Assembly: GCA_003053925.1 (NCBI GenBank)
Contig: QBKD01000001.1
Span: 1,426,001-1,490,000 of the forward strand
Direction: 5' to 3'
DNA: 64,000 bases
Source of the DNA: Microbacteriaceae bacterium MWH-Ta3
GTDB taxonomy: Bacteria; Actinomycetota; Actinomycetes; Actinomycetales; Microbacteriaceae
Both the position numbers and the translations under genes were made by a program. The notes below the pieces were generated by a model that was not told the origin of the DNA, did not search any database, and was given only the letters and a program-made list of their open reading frames with translations. Shown here piece after piece: positions 37,953 through 47,768 of this stretch (positions within the stretch are counted from its first letter, which is position 1; every line of letters starts with the position of its first letter).

Positions 37953-38767
37953 CGGGTCTTTCGGCGCGATTCCTGGACATTCGGTCCGAGTTTGGTGCAC
38001 TCTGTGTGGGTATCGATCCGCACGAATCATTGCTGGAGGAATGGGGTCTGCCCAACAGCGCTGCGGGTGTGCGTGATTTTGGATTGTTGTCCGTCGAGGC
38101 CTGTGCCGGCGAGATTGGCATCGTGAAGCCTCAGGTTGCGTTCTTCGAGCGCTTCGGCGCTGCCGGTATCGCCGCTCTGGAGGACGTCATCGAGGCCGCA
38201 AACGCCGCCGACATCGCGGTGATTGCCGACGCCAAGCGCGGCGATGTCGGCTCTACCATGGACGCGTACTCCGCCGCATGGCTGGACGCGGGTCCGCTGA
38301 AGTCCGCTGCGATGACCGCAAACCCGTATCAGGGCGTGGGCTCTCTCGAGCCCGCAATCTCGCGCGCAGAAAAAGCCGGTTCCACAGTGTTTGTGCTGTG
38401 CGCCACGTCTAACCCCGAGGGGATTGTGCAGCAACACGCAACGGTCGACGGATCTACGCTGTCCGCCTACATTGCCCAAGCCGTTGTTGACCGAAATCGC
38501 GGACAGGTACCTGGTCCCGCGGGTCTCGTGATTGGCGCAACGCTGGACATCGCCTCTTTTGGGCTCGATGTCGAGTCGCTGCAGGGCACCCTTATCCTGG
38601 CGCCGGGCTTTGGATTCCAGGGTGCGCAGTTGGTCAACGTGCGCGACATTTACGGCGATCTTGCGCCCTGGGTTATTCCCTCGGTGTCGCGTTCCGTGCT
38701 GGCGGGAGACCCCGTGCTCATGCGGGAGCGTGTTCGTCGTGCACGCGACGAGGTGCGCGGAGCATGA
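37946..38767 (+). CDS. pyrF: Orotidine 5'-phosphate decarboxylase, type 2
   Basis: Last step to UMP, 273 residues, of the longer actinobacterial/mycobacterial class. The catalytic Lys-Asp network is in [10 protein letters not shown]. The GTG start at 37946 lies inside the end of carB. It overlaps the mIHF-Gmk gene by four bases. Confidence 0.95.
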   Translation: MVAGLSARFLDIRSEFGALCVGIDPHESLLEEWGLPNSAAGVRDFGLLSVEACAGEIGIVKPQVAFFERFGAAGIAALEDVIEAANAADIAVIADAKRGDVGSTMDAYSAAWLDAGPLKSAAMTANPYQGVGSLEPAISRAEKAGSTVFVLCATSNPEGIVQQHATVDGSTLSAYIAQAVVDRNRGQVPGPAGLVIGATLDIASFGLDVESLQGTLILAPGFGFQGAQLVNVRDIYGDLAPWVIPSVSRSVLAGDPVLMRERVRRARDEVRGA

Positions 38768-39660
38768 TTGACCCCACCCAGGCCGGTGCGATTGCGGTGC
38801 GCCGACGCCAAGAGCGCGCTGCCGTCAAAAAGGCGATTGCGTCGGGGGAGCGCGATGCGCTCGAGGTAGCTCGTATCGCCTGGGACCAGGATGATTCCAT
38901 CGAGGCGTCGCTGCGTGTCACCGAATTCCTCACCAGCATGCGGGGAATTGGCCCCGACCGTTCAACCGCGATCATGGACAAGCTGGGGATATCGCCTCGC
39001 AAGAGACTCGGTGCTTTGGGTACTCGCCAGATCGAATCCTTGGGTGAATGGCTGCGCTCGACGACTCCCCGAAACTCTCCGGACATCCCGACAGGGCGGC
39101 TCATCGTGCTGGCAGGCCCCACCGCCGTCGGCAAGGGAACGGTCGTCGCACGAATTCGCGAATTGTTTCCCGAGGTCCACTTCAGCGTGTCGGCTACAAC
39201 TCGGGCGCCACGTCCCGGCGAGGTCGATGGGGTTCATTACTTCTTCGTCAGTTCCGACGAGTTCGATTCCATGGTCGAGCGTGGCGACATGCTCGAATGG
39301 GCCCTCGTACACGGGCTCAATCGCTATGGAACCCCGCGTGGCCCAATCGTCGAGGCGCTCACTCGTGGTCATAGCGTGATTCTGGAAATCGATATTCAGG
39401 GTGCGCGATTGGTGAAGAAGGCCATGCCCGAGGCTGTCCTAGTCTTCCTTCTTCCACCTTCGTGGGACGAGCTGGTGCGCCGATTGCGCGGTCGTGGCAC
39501 AGAGTCGGCCGAGGAACAAGAGCGTCGCCTACAGACCGCACAGGTCGAATTCGAGGCACAAGACGAATTTGATGTCGCAATCGTCAACGACAATGTCGAC
39601 GAGGCCGCCGCCGCTGTCGTACACTTAATGACTGAACACCAAACGAAAAGACGAGGTTGA
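38764..39660 (+). CDS. gmk: Fused integration host factor (mIHF-type) and guanylate kinase
   Basis: A 298-residue protein. Residues about 1-105 resemble actinobacterial integration host factor: charged helices, then the HhH-like [20 protein letters not shown] and the basic [13 protein letters not shown]. Residues about 111-298 are a complete guanylate kinase (GMP to GDP) with P-loop GPTAVGKGT (118-126) and the [17 protein letters not shown] site. In M. tuberculosis mihF and gmk are separate adjacent genes. There is no stop or frame change between the two parts here. The DNA-binding part probably acts on the nucleoid; whether the protein is cleaved is not known. It overlaps pyrF by four bases. 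Confidence 0.9.
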   Translation: MIDPTQAGAIAVRRRQERAAVKKAIASGERDALEVARIAWDQDDSIEASLRVTEFLTSMRGIGPDRSTAIMDKLGISPRKRLGALGTRQIESLGEWLRSTTPRNSPDIPTGRLIVLAGPTAVGKGTVVARIRELFPEVHFSVSATTRAPRPGEVDGVHYFFVSSDEFDSMVERGDMLEWALVHGLNRYGTPRGPIVEALTRGHSVILEIDIQGARLVKKAMPEAVLVFLLPPSWDELVRRLRGRGTESAEEQERRLQTAQVEFEAQDEFDVAIVNDNVDEAAAAVVHLMTEHQTKRRG

Positions 39661-39662
39661 AC

Positions 39663-39911
39663 GTGATCCACAACAAGGGAATTATTGAACCCCCCATTGA
39701 CGAGCTTTTGGATCGTGTTGACTCGAAGTACCAGCTGGTCATTGTTGCCGCAAAGCGTGCACGCCAGATCAACGAGTACTACACCGAACGTTCGGAAGGC
39801 ACCATTCACACCGCCGGCCCCCTCGTTGAGTCGACCATGGATGAAAAGCCGTTGACCATCGCACTCCGCGAGATCAACGAAGGTCTCGTAGAGTTCACTA
39901 CCGAACAGTAG
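39663..39911 (+). CDS. rpoZ: DNA-directed RNA polymerase omega subunit
   Basis: Small subunit that aids RNA polymerase assembly, 82 residues. The protein reads [22 protein letters not shown], with [12 protein letters not shown] and the conserved [16 protein letters not shown] 39663 fits ACGAGG six bases upstream; the TTG at 39657 would overlap the gmk stop. Gaps to both neighbours are two bases. Confidence 0.94.
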   Translation: MIHNKGIIEPPIDELLDRVDSKYQLVIVAAKRARQINEYYTERSEGTIHTAGPLVESTMDEKPLTIALREINEGLVEFTTEQ

Positions 39912-39913
39912 CC

Positions 39914-41113
39914 ATGTCGCTGCACAGCCCGCGCGTTGTTGTGGGTCTCACCGGTGGAATTGCCGCCTACAAGGTTGTGTCCGTTATCCGGGAGTTGGTT
40001 GCGGACGGCTGCGATGTTCATGTGGTGCCCAGCGAATCTGCACTAAATTTCGTAGGTCGCGCCACGCTCGAGGCAATCAGCCGGAACCCCGTACACGACA
40101 CTATTTTTGACGGTGTCGCCGAGGTCCGCCATGTTGCGCTCGGTCAGTCAGCTGACGTCATTCTTGTGGCACCCGCTACGGCAAATACTCTGTCCGCCCT
40201 CGCAACGGGTCGTGCAGACACCTTGATGCTCACGACAATTCTTGCGTCGCGCGCACCGCTCGTGGTGGCACCCGCGATGCACACCGAAATGTGGGAGAAC
40301 GCCGCGACTCGATCAAACGTCGCGACACTGCGCGAGCGTGGTGTGACTCTCGTTGGTCCCGGTGTGGGACGTTTGACGGGTACTGATTCGGGAATTGGTC
40401 GGTTGGCAGAACCTGCGGAGATCGTTGCCGCCGTGCGCGCCTCATGCGGGACTCATGATTTGGTGGGACTCAACATCGTGGTGACCACGGGGGGAACCCG
40501 AGAGCCCATTGATCCCGTTCGCTTCATCGGAAACCGGTCATCGGGGATACAGGGCATTGCGCTGGCCACCGCGGCACAGGCTCGCGGTGCCACGGTCACT
40601 CTGATCGCCGGCGCGCTCGATGTGCCACTGCCGTCACAGCTGACGTGTGTCCGCGTAGAAACCGCAGAGGACATGCGGTCCGCGGTACGTGCGGCACACG
40701 CCACTGCCGATGTCGTCATCATGGCGGCCGCAATTTCGGATTATCGGGTCGAAACCGTGTCCTCTGAAAAGCTGAAAAAGTCCGCGGGCGTTCCCGAAAT
40801 TCGTCTTGTAGAAAACCCAGACATCCTTGCCGAGCTTGGTTCCCTGAAATCGGGCACTTTCCTCGTGGGATTTGCCGCGGAAACGAGCGTCGAACGCTTC
40901 GCAGAATTTGCGGCGGACAAAGCGCGCCGCAAGGGAGTGGATCTCCTGGTGGCTAATTCGGTTGCCGACAACGCCGTTTTCGGTTCACAGGACACCGACG
41001 TGCACCTCTTTGACGGGCGGGGAGTCGCCGTGGACTCTGTGCGCGGAAGTAAAGTGTCGGTGGCTCACCGTATTCTCGACCACATCAGCCGATGGAAAGA
41101 TACACACCAATGA
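39914..41113 (+). CDS. coaBC: Bifunctional phosphopantothenoylcysteine decarboxylase / phosphopantothenate--cysteine ligase
   Basis: Two consecutive steps of coenzyme A synthesis, 399 residues. The N-terminal flavin CoaC domain has [10 protein letters not shown], the active His in VRHVALG and PAMHTEMW. The C-terminal CoaB domain has [23 protein letters not shown] and SEKLKK. The end overlaps metK by four bases. Confidence 0.96.
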   Translation: MSLHSPRVVVGLTGGIAAYKVVSVIRELVADGCDVHVVPSESALNFVGRATLEAISRNPVHDTIFDGVAEVRHVALGQSADVILVAPATANTLSALATGRADTLMLTTILASRAPLVVAPAMHTEMWENAATRSNVATLRERGVTLVGPGVGRLTGTDSGIGRLAEPAEIVAAVRASCGTHDLVGLNIVVTTGGTREPIDPVRFIGNRSSGIQGIALATAAQARGATVTLIAGALDVPLPSQLTCVRVETAEDMRSAVRAAHATADVVIMAAAISDYRVETVSSEKLKKSAGVPEIRLVENPDILAELGSLKSGTFLVGFAAETSVERFAEFAADKARRKGVDLLVANSVADNAVFGSQDTDVHLFDGRGVAVDSVRGSKVSVAHRILDHISRWKDTHQ

Positions 41114-42333
41114 CAAACCTGCAATATTTCACCAGCGAATCCGTAACAAGTGGGCACCCCGACAAGGTGTGCGACCAGATATCCGATGCAATTTTGGACG
41201 AAATGCTCACGGCCGACCCTGCTGCGCGAGTGGCCGTCGAATGCCTGGCCTCCGCAGGATTGATTCACGTCGCAGGCGAGGTCACGACGTCCACGTATGT
41301 GGATATCGCGTCGGTTGCGCGGCGTGTTCTGCGCACGATCGGATACGACTCCGCAGACGCTGGATTCGACGCCGATGCCTGTGGAATCATGCTCTCGATC
41401 GGTGCACAAGCGCCGGAAATCGGAGGCACCGTCTCGACCTCTAAGGAAGTCCGCGAGGGTTCGGTCGATCCACTCGACGCTCAAGGAGCGGGTGACCAGG
41501 GCCTTATGTTCGGCTTCGCCTGCAACGAGACCCCGCAACTGATGCCTGTCACGGTGTGGCTGGCTCATCGCCTGGCTGAGCGCCTCGAAAAGGTACGCAA
41601 GGACGGCACGCTTTCCTACCTGCGCCCCGATGGTAAGACGCAGGTCACCGTAGCGTATGACGACTACACACCCGTCGCCATCGATACGGTCGTCGTGTCG
41701 ACTCAGCATGCGGAATACGTAGACGGCGAACTGCTTACTCAGGCTCGCATTGCCTCTGACGTTCGCGCACATGTCATCGAGCCGGTCCTCGCGTTGACCA
41801 ACCTGGATTCAAGCGCCGTCAACGTGATCATCAACCCGAGTGGTTCGTTTATTCACGGTGGTCCCGGCTCGGACGCCGGTCTTACCGGACGCAAGATTAT
41901 TGTCGACACCTATGGCGGCGCTGCCCGTCACGGCGGCGGTGCGTTTTCGGGTAAAGACCCCTCAAAGGTCGACCGCAGCGCCGCCTATGCCATGCGATGG
42001 GTGGCGAAGAACGCCGTCGCCGCAGGTCTGGCCGATCGCATCGAAGTACAGGTGGCATATGCCATTGGTCAGGCAAAGCCCGTGGGACTGTACGTTGACA
42101 CGTTTGGTACGCACACCGTTGACCCGGCGATCATCCGTGCGGCTCTCACCGAGGTGTTCGATCTTCGCCCGCTTGCCATCATCAACGATCTGCAGCTGAT
42201 TTCGCGCTCGTATTTGCCCACCGCCACGTACGGACACTTCGGGCGCGACGGCGAGAATTTTACGTGGGAGCACACCGATCGTGTTGAGGCGCTGAAGGCC
42301 GCTGTTGCACGTCTGGAGAACGCGTCGCGCTAA
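41110..42333 (+). CDS. metK: S-adenosylmethionine synthase
   Basis: Makes SAM from methionine and ATP, 407 residues. It starts [26 protein letters not shown], and carries [12 protein letters not shown] and [17 protein letters not shown] chose ATG 41110 (ATGA overlap with coaBC) because the family begins here; ATG 41092 would add six residues. The stop overlaps the priA ATG by one base. Confidence 0.96.
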   Translation: MTNLQYFTSESVTSGHPDKVCDQISDAILDEMLTADPAARVAVECLASAGLIHVAGEVTTSTYVDIASVARRVLRTIGYDSADAGFDADACGIMLSIGAQAPEIGGTVSTSKEVREGSVDPLDAQGAGDQGLMFGFACNETPQLMPVTVWLAHRLAERLEKVRKDGTLSYLRPDGKTQVTVAYDDYTPVAIDTVVVSTQHAEYVDGELLTQARIASDVRAHVIEPVLALTNLDSSAVNVIINPSGSFIHGGPGSDAGLTGRKIIVDTYGGAARHGGGAFSGKDPSKVDRSAAYAMRWVAKNAVAAGLADRIEVQVAYAIGQAKPVGLYVDTFGTHTVDPAIIRAALTEVFDLRPLAIINDLQLISRSYLPTATYGHFGRDGENFTWEHTDRVEALKAAVARLENASR

Positions 42334-44177
42334 TGACCTCCGTCGTTCGGGTCCTTGTTGATTCACCGGTACCCCGGCTAGACCGCCTGCTGGACTATTC
42401 GGTTCCCGAGCGGCTTCGTTCACATATCGTGGTTGGTGCGCGGGTTAAAGTGCCGTTGGGTCGCGGCTCGCGTTTTGTCGATGCGTTCGTCGTCGAGGCG
42501 GCCACGGAATCGAAGGCGGGTGTTGCGCTCACCGACATCGAGGATGTTTTGGGCTCGACTCCGGTTCTGACGCCCAACATGTGGCGCCTTGCGCGGGCTG
42601 TCGCCGAACGGAATGGTGGGTCAACTAACGATGTGTTGCGCGCCGCCATTCCCAAACGTGCCGTGCGTGCCGACAAAGATTCGGGCATTTCACCGCATTC
42701 CTTAACGACGTCCGAGGCCGGCCCACGGCGAATTCTTGCTCTCGACGCCGGAGTAGATGGTTCTGGCGAGCACCTCACGCGTCGAGGATTCCAGATGATT
42801 GCAGGCCGCGTGAAACGCGTTCTTGATTCGGGGCGTACGGCACTGGTAGTCGTTCCTGACTGGCGAGACCTCGAACTGATGGTTCGCGCGGTCGCGCCCC
42901 TGGCGCCGACGATCCGATGGGATTCCAGCGGAACTCCCTCCCAGCGTTACACGCGCTACCTCGAGGTGCTGTCCGGTCGCGCCCGCATCGTGGTAGGAAC
43001 GCGCAGCGCCATTTATGCGCCGCTCGTCAATCTGGGCCTGATCGTGGTGGTCGATGAATCGGATCCACTGCTGACCGAGCCCATCGCGCCCTACGCCAAT
43101 GCGCGTGACGTCGCGCTGTTGCGCAATGGTTTCGAAGGGTGCGAACTCATTTTCGCGTCATTCGCGCCGTCGGTCGATAGTGCGCGCTATCTCGACCTGG
43201 GTTTCGCAGAGTCCGACGGACACATTCCCCAACGTCCTGCCGTCATTCTTGCGAACGATCCTGTGGATGCCCATTCCGCGCATGCCCGGATTCCATCGTC
43301 GGTGTGGCGGCACATCACCACAACCCTGCACACGAAGCCGGTGCTCTTAGTCGTCGCCCGACCGGGTTTCACCCCGCAAATTATCTGCACGCGCTGCCGC
43401 ACCGTTCATCGGTGTGCACGATGCAAAGCCATCATGGGCGCATCGCGCACTGGCGCACCCTCGTGCCGCCTCTGTGGATACACGCCCACTCGATTCGACT
43501 GCGCACAGTGTCACGGCAAGGAATGGGCACCGTCCGGGGTGGGCTCCGAGAGAACCGCCTTCGAGTTGGGGAAGGCCTTTCCGGGAGTGAAGGTGGTGGT
43601 GTCCGACGCCGAACACCGCACGCTCGAGATACCCGACCGTCCCGCTCTGGTGATTGCTACTCGTGGCGCCGAGCCAATCGCCGAGGGCGGATATGGCCTG
43701 GTCGCGATACTCGACGCCGATCGTGAACTGCATAATCCCTCGCTACGCACGACAGAGAACTGCCTGAGATGGTGGGCGTCAGCGGCAGCGTTGGTGGCCG
43801 ATGATGCGTCCGTCATACTTGCGCACGTCAGTGGCGCATTCGGCACACAGTTCGCCACCGGTCAATGGGAGAACATCGTGAACAATGAACTGCGTGAGCG
43901 GCGTGTTCTGGGGTTCCCGCCGGTCACACGAACGATGACCATCACCGGCGACATAGCCGAACTCTCGGATGTTCGCGCGCGGATCGCCGACTCGTCACGG
44001 ACCATTTTGGGCCCCACCCGCACCGAGAAATCGCACCGTCTTGTCGTGCTCGCAGACTTCGCTCACCACCATGCAGTCGTCTCGGAAATTCGCGCCTACA
44101 TCGTTGCCCAGTCCACCACCTCGATTCGACTGCACTGCGACGACATGTCCGTGTTCGATTCCTTCGATGAGGACTGA
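42333..44177 (+). CDS. priA: PriA-like primosomal protein with degenerate helicase motifs
   Basis: Replication-restart protein family, 614 residues against about 730 in E. coli. The N-terminal 3'-DNA-binding domain (VRVLVDSPVPRLDRLLDYSVP), GTRSAIYAPL and all four zinc CxxC pairs (CTRC, CARC, CRLC, CAQC) are present. The Walker A position reads GVDGSGEHL, lacking the Lys, motif II is DESD rather than DEEH, and no QxxGRAGR box is seen before ELRERRVLGFPP. It therefore probably lacks ATPase and helicase activity, as reported for actinobacterial PriA. The fmt gene follows after 12 bases. Confidence 0.9.
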   Translation: MTSVVRVLVDSPVPRLDRLLDYSVPERLRSHIVVGARVKVPLGRGSRFVDAFVVEAATESKAGVALTDIEDVLGSTPVLTPNMWRLARAVAERNGGSTNDVLRAAIPKRAVRADKDSGISPHSLTTSEAGPRRILALDAGVDGSGEHLTRRGFQMIAGRVKRVLDSGRTALVVVPDWRDLELMVRAVAPLAPTIRWDSSGTPSQRYTRYLEVLSGRARIVVGTRSAIYAPLVNLGLIVVVDESDPLLTEPIAPYANARDVALLRNGFEGCELIFASFAPSVDSARYLDLGFAESDGHIPQRPAVILANDPVDAHSAHARIPSSVWRHITTTLHTKPVLLVVARPGFTPQIICTRCRTVHRCARCKAIMGASRTGAPSCRLCGYTPTRFDCAQCHGKEWAPSGVGSERTAFELGKAFPGVKVVVSDAEHRTLEIPDRPALVIATRGAEPIAEGGYGLVAILDADRELHNPSLRTTENCLRWWASAAALVADDASVILAHVSGAFGTQFATGQWENIVNNELRERRVLGFPPVTRTMTITGDIAELSDVRARIADSSRTILGPTRTEKSHRLVVLADFAHHHAVVSEIRAYIVAQSTTSIRLHCDDMSVFDSFDED

Positions 44178-44189
44178 AACAATAGAGCG

Positions 44190-45104
44190 ATGAGTCGTTC
44201 CCTCGTATTTGCCGGCAGCCCGCCTGTCGCGGTGCCGTATCTTGATGCACTGGTTGCCGCGGGCTTCGACGTCACCATGGTTATCACGCGCGAGGATTCT
44301 CCTGTGGGGCGCAAGCGCGTTCTTACACCGACCGCCGTTGCAAATGCGGCCGAGCGGTTGGGCATTCCAGTTGTCAAAGCGAATCGCCTGACAAACGTGC
44401 ACGTCCCCGACGGCACCGAGTTGGGCGTGGTCGTCGCGTATGGCGGGTTGGTGCCCGACTCGCTACTTGCCGAGCCCGTTCACGGATGGCTGAACGTCCA
44501 TTTCTCGGAATTGCCACGCTGGCGCGGCGCGGCACCGCTGCAGCGCGCCATGATGGCGGGCGAGAATTCCGTTGGGGTCACCATCTTCCGTCTGGTGTCC
44601 GAGCTTGATGCCGGGGATGTCGCACACGTGACTCCCGTCGCGTTGGGAGACTACGAAACGGCAACAGAAGCGCTCGAGCGCATCGCACGTTTCACCGCGT
44701 CAGATTTGTCGTATGTTGTGGAGTCGGTGTGTGCAGGCGAGGCCGTGTTCCGACCGCAAGTAGGCACGCCGACTTTCGCAGCAAAGTTGTCGCGCTCCGA
44801 TGGGCGCATTGACTGGGCAAGCCCCAGTACCCGAATCGACGCGATTATTCGCGGCGTCACGTCCGAGCCCGGCGCGTATTCCACCGTTGACGGAAACAGT
44901 ATGGGAATCGTCCGTGCGGTGGTGGGGCCAACCGAGAACGAGTGGGACGCCGCCATAGGAAGCGTGGCAGTTCGCGATCGGCGAGTCCTTGTGCGTTGTG
45001 CCGAGGGAACCATCGAACTAATGCGGGTCAAGCCCGCGGGTAAGGGAGAAATGTCAGCAGCAGATTGGGCTCGAGGCCTCAACACAGCGGTGATTTTCGA
45101 ATGA
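44190..45104 (+). CDS. fmt: Methionyl-tRNA formyltransferase
   Basis: Formylates initiator Met-tRNA, 304 residues. The Rossmann N-domain has LVFAGSPPVAVPYLDAL, the folate-site segment HFSELPRWRGAAPLQRAMMAG and a C-terminal tRNA-binding domain. It ends in an ATGA overlap with rsmB. The usual partner def is not adjacent. Confidence 0.95.
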   Translation: MSRSLVFAGSPPVAVPYLDALVAAGFDVTMVITREDSPVGRKRVLTPTAVANAAERLGIPVVKANRLTNVHVPDGTELGVVVAYGGLVPDSLLAEPVHGWLNVHFSELPRWRGAAPLQRAMMAGENSVGVTIFRLVSELDAGDVAHVTPVALGDYETATEALERIARFTASDLSYVVESVCAGEAVFRPQVGTPTFAAKLSRSDGRIDWASPSTRIDAIIRGVTSEPGAYSTVDGNSMGIVRAVVGPTENEWDAAIGSVAVRDRRVLVRCAEGTIELMRVKPAGKGEMSAADWARGLNTAVIFE

Positions 45105-46429
45105 CAACCTCTGCGCGCCGTGTGGCAATCGCGGTGACGGATCAGATTCGTGCCGACGATGCATATTCCAATCTTGCGCTGCCGCCCGCGATTCGGGCAG
45201 CGCGTCTGGACTCTCGGGATGCCGCATTGGCAACCGACCTGGTGTACGGAACGCATCGGCTGCAAGGTCAATTCGACGCCATCATGTACTTGGCGACGAA
45301 TAAGAACATTTCGCAGCTCGATGGCCGCGTGGTCGACATTCTGCGCCTCGCATCCTATGACCTGCTTGTTCGACAGACGCCGTCACACGTGGTCAATGAA
45401 TGGGTGGATTTGGCAAAGAAAATCACGCCCCGCGCCGCCGGATTCATCAACGCAGTCTTGCGTACCATCTCCCGCCGTTCACAGGCCGAATGGTTCGACG
45501 ACATACGCCGTTCCTTGACGGCCGATGACGCGACAACGGCGATCACCGCACACCCTCGATGGATCCGTGAGGCCTACGCTGCGGTGCGCGGCGACGATAT
45601 TGGAACCCTGATCGAAGCGAATAACGAGCCGCCAGTTCCCACGCTGATTGCGTTACCCGGTCTCGCCACGCGGCCCGCCGACGCATATCCCACGTTGTAT
45701 TCGCCCTACGGCTTCCGCAATCCGATGGGGTCACCCACGCAGTACACCAACGGTTCGCACGGCACCATTCGAGTGCAGGACGAGGGTTCACAGATTGCAA
45801 CGCTTCTGCTGACCGAAGCACAGCCCATTGTCGACAACGAAACATGGCTTGATCTGTGCGCCGGGCCGGGCGGGAAGACCGCAATTCTTGGCGCCGTCGC
45901 ACTGGGGGCACACGCACGTGTTCTGGCCAACGAGGTGTCCGCTCACCGCGCCGACCTAGTGGACGCGGCGGTAGAAGCCACCGCCGATGTCGTCATGGTC
46001 GTGTCCGAGGACGGACGTGACCTCGTGGCGAATCATCGACGGGAATTCAGCCGAGTGTTGGCCGACGTGCCGTGCACGGGCCTCGGTGCACTTCGTCGTC
46101 GCGCCGAGTCGCGGTGGCGCAAGTCTGCCGACAACCTCGCCGAACTTGTGCCTCTGCAGAAAGAGTTACTGGCGGCCGCACTCGATATGACGGCGGTCGG
46201 GGGCCTCGTTGCTTATGTCACGTGTTCACCTCATGTAGCGGAAACTACCGAGGTCATTGACGCGGTTGTCTCGGCTCGGACGGATGTCGAGATCGTCGAC
46301 ACGCCGTCCGTCGCTCGTCGCATCTTCCCGACATTGGTCGATTTCGAACGCGGCACAGCGGTCCAGCTGTGGCCCGACCGCCATGAAACGGACGCCATGT
46401 TTATTCAATTGCTTCGAGTCACGGAGTAG
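45101..46429 (+). CDS. rsmB: 16S rRNA (cytosine-967-C5)-methyltransferase RsmB
   Basis: SAM-dependent rRNA methyltransferase, 442 residues. A NusB-like N-terminal RNA-binding domain is followed by a catalytic domain with DLCAGPGGKTA, the motif IV Cys in ADVPCTGLGALRRR and the motif VI Cys in YVTCSPH. ATG 45101 overlaps the fmt stop; the open frame to 45065 shadows fmt. The TAG stop begins the TAGCCT hexamer in front of rpe. Confidence 0.93.
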   Translation: MTTSARRVAIAVTDQIRADDAYSNLALPPAIRAARLDSRDAALATDLVYGTHRLQGQFDAIMYLATNKNISQLDGRVVDILRLASYDLLVRQTPSHVVNEWVDLAKKITPRAAGFINAVLRTISRRSQAEWFDDIRRSLTADDATTAITAHPRWIREAYAAVRGDDIGTLIEANNEPPVPTLIALPGLATRPADAYPTLYSPYGFRNPMGSPTQYTNGSHGTIRVQDEGSQIATLLLTEAQPIVDNETWLDLCAGPGGKTAILGAVALGAHARVLANEVSAHRADLVDAAVEATADVVMVVSEDGRDLVANHRREFSRVLADVPCTGLGALRRRAESRWRKSADNLAELVPLQKELLAAALDMTAVGGLVAYVTCSPHVAETTEVIDAVVSARTDVEIVDTPSVARRIFPTLVDFERGTAVQLWPDRHETDAMFIQLLRVTE

Positions 46430-46432
46430 CCT
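46427..46432 (+). promoter_or_regulatory. candidate leaderless promoter of rpe on the rsmB stop codon
   Basis: TAGCCT with six bases to the rpe ATG at 46439, the third case in which a stop TAG supplies the hexamer at this spacing. Confidence 0.5.
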
Positions 46433-46438
46433 TTCGTC

Positions 46439-47113
46439 ATGACCGTGCGCATTAATCCCAGCATTCTCAGTGCCGATTTCGTCAACATGGAACATGATCT
46501 CAATCTGATTTCCAACGCCGATTTTGCCCACGTTGATGTCATGGATAACCACTTCGTGCCGAATCTGACGTTTGGGCCACAGATGGTGCAGCGAATCCAG
46601 GATGTCTCGCCCGTGCCGTTGGATGTGCACCTCATGATTTCCGACTGCGACCGATGGGCTCCGCAGTATGCCGAGCTTGGGGCGGCCTCGGTTACGGTTC
46701 ACGCGGAAGCAACGTCGGATCCTGTGGCATTGGCGCGGCGACTCAAAGAAATCGGTGCTCGCGCGGGTTTAGCGTTGAAGCCGGGAACGCCGTTCGACGA
46801 CTATCGTGAAATTGCTCACCACTTCGACCAGTTGCTCGTCATGACCGTTGAACCGGGATTTGGTGGTCAGAAATTTATGGCTGACCAGATGGCAAAAGTG
46901 CGTCAGGTCGCGGAATTCCGTGCTCGGACCGGTGTGTCGCTGTGGATTCAGGTAGACGGCGGAATTGATTCCGACACAATCCAGCAGGCTGCCGAAAGCG
47001 GTGCAGACACCTTTGTTGCGGGCAGTGCCGTGTACGGCAAGGACAATCCCGCTTTGGCGGTCGAAAATCTCCGTAAGATTGCACAGTCACATCATCACCA
47101 TCATCAGGAGTAA
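46439..47113 (+). CDS. rpe: Ribulose-phosphate 3-epimerase
   Basis: Interconverts ribulose and xylulose 5-phosphate in the pentose phosphate pathway, a TIM barrel of 224 residues. INPSILSADF, DVMDNHFVPNLTFGP, DVHLMI and VEPGFGGQKF contain the metal and substrate residues. The natural C-terminus AQSHHHHHQE carries five consecutive His. No clear ribosome site precedes the ATG. Confidence 0.96.
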   Translation: MTVRINPSILSADFVNMEHDLNLISNADFAHVDVMDNHFVPNLTFGPQMVQRIQDVSPVPLDVHLMISDCDRWAPQYAELGAASVTVHAEATSDPVALARRLKEIGARAGLALKPGTPFDDYREIAHHFDQLLVMTVEPGFGGQKFMADQMAKVRQVAEFRARTGVSLWIQVDGGIDSDTIQQAAESGADTFVAGSAVYGKDNPALAVENLRKIAQSHHHHHQE

Positions 47114-47115
47114 CA

Positions 47116-47475
47116 ATGGAAAAGCCAATCGTCGAACCGCCCATGATGGACGAGCCCACTGAACTGGTCATTGAAGACCTCGTCGTCGGTGACGGCGCTG
47201 AAGCTGTTGCCGGAGGCCTCGTCGAGGTTCACTATGTCGGTGTTGATTTCGAAACGGGCGAAGAGTTCGATTCGTCGTGGAGTCGTGGCCAGTCCATCGA
47301 ATTCCCCCTGACGAGCCTCATCCAGGGCTGGAAAGAGGGCATCCCAGGAATGAAGGTCGGCGGTCGTCGCACCCTGATTTGCCCGCCCAACTGGGCATAC
47401 GGTCCTGTCGGTGGGGGACACCGCCTGTCCGGTCGCACGCTGATCTTCGTCATCGACCTGCTGGGTGCGCGCTAA
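47116..47475 (+). CDS. FKBP-type peptidyl-prolyl cis-trans isomerase
   Basis: Proline isomerase of 119 residues with one FKBP domain: VEVHYVGVDFETGEEFDSSW, QGWKEGIPGMKVGGRR and a shortened final strand. No signal peptide is visible, so it is likely cytoplasmic. It starts two bases after rpe and may be co-transcribed with it. Confidence 0.92.
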   Translation: MEKPIVEPPMMDEPTELVIEDLVVGDGAEAVAGGLVEVHYVGVDFETGEEFDSSWSRGQSIEFPLTSLIQGWKEGIPGMKVGGRRTLICPPNWAYGPVGGGHRLSGRTLIFVIDLLGAR

Positions 47476-47479
47476 CCCC

Positions 47480-47485
47480 TAGAAT
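47480..47485 (+). promoter_or_regulatory. candidate leaderless promoter of hisE
   Basis: TAGAAT followed by six bases and the hisE GTG at 47492. GGGGA lies in the spacer but too close to serve as a good ribosome site. Confidence 0.5.
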
Positions 47486-47491
47486 TGGGGA

Positions 47492-47755
47492 GTGAAGTCG
47501 TTTGAAGACCTGTTTGCCGAGCTAAACCGCACGGCGGAAACTCGCCCCGAGGGGTCGGGTACCGTTGCGGAGCTCGACAAGGGCATTCACTTCATCGGCA
47601 AGAAAATCGTCGAAGAGGCTGCCGAAGTCTGGATGGCCGCGGAATATCAGTCCGACGACGACACGGCAGAGGAAATTTCGCAGCTTCTGTACCATCTGCA
47701 GGTTCTCATGATCGCCAAGGGAATCACTCTTGACGATGTGTACCGAACCCTCTGA
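47492..47755 (+). CDS. hisE: Phosphoribosyl-ATP pyrophosphatase
   Basis: Second step of histidine synthesis, a helical protein of 87 residues from a GTG start. [19 protein letters not shown] is the MazG-like metal-binding region. hisG follows after 13 bases. The hisE-hisG pair is the standard actinobacterial order. Confidence 0.95.
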   Translation: MKSFEDLFAELNRTAETRPEGSGTVAELDKGIHFIGKKIVEEAAEVWMAAEYQSDDDTAEEISQLLYHLQVLMIAKGITLDDVYRTL

Positions 47756-47768
47756 CGAAAGGCCTGTC

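Noticed and set aside
44178-44183. AACAAT as a leaderless promoter of fmt
   Set aside because: It lies at the right distance from the ATG but lacks the first T of the hexamer, and fmt is probably read from upstream.
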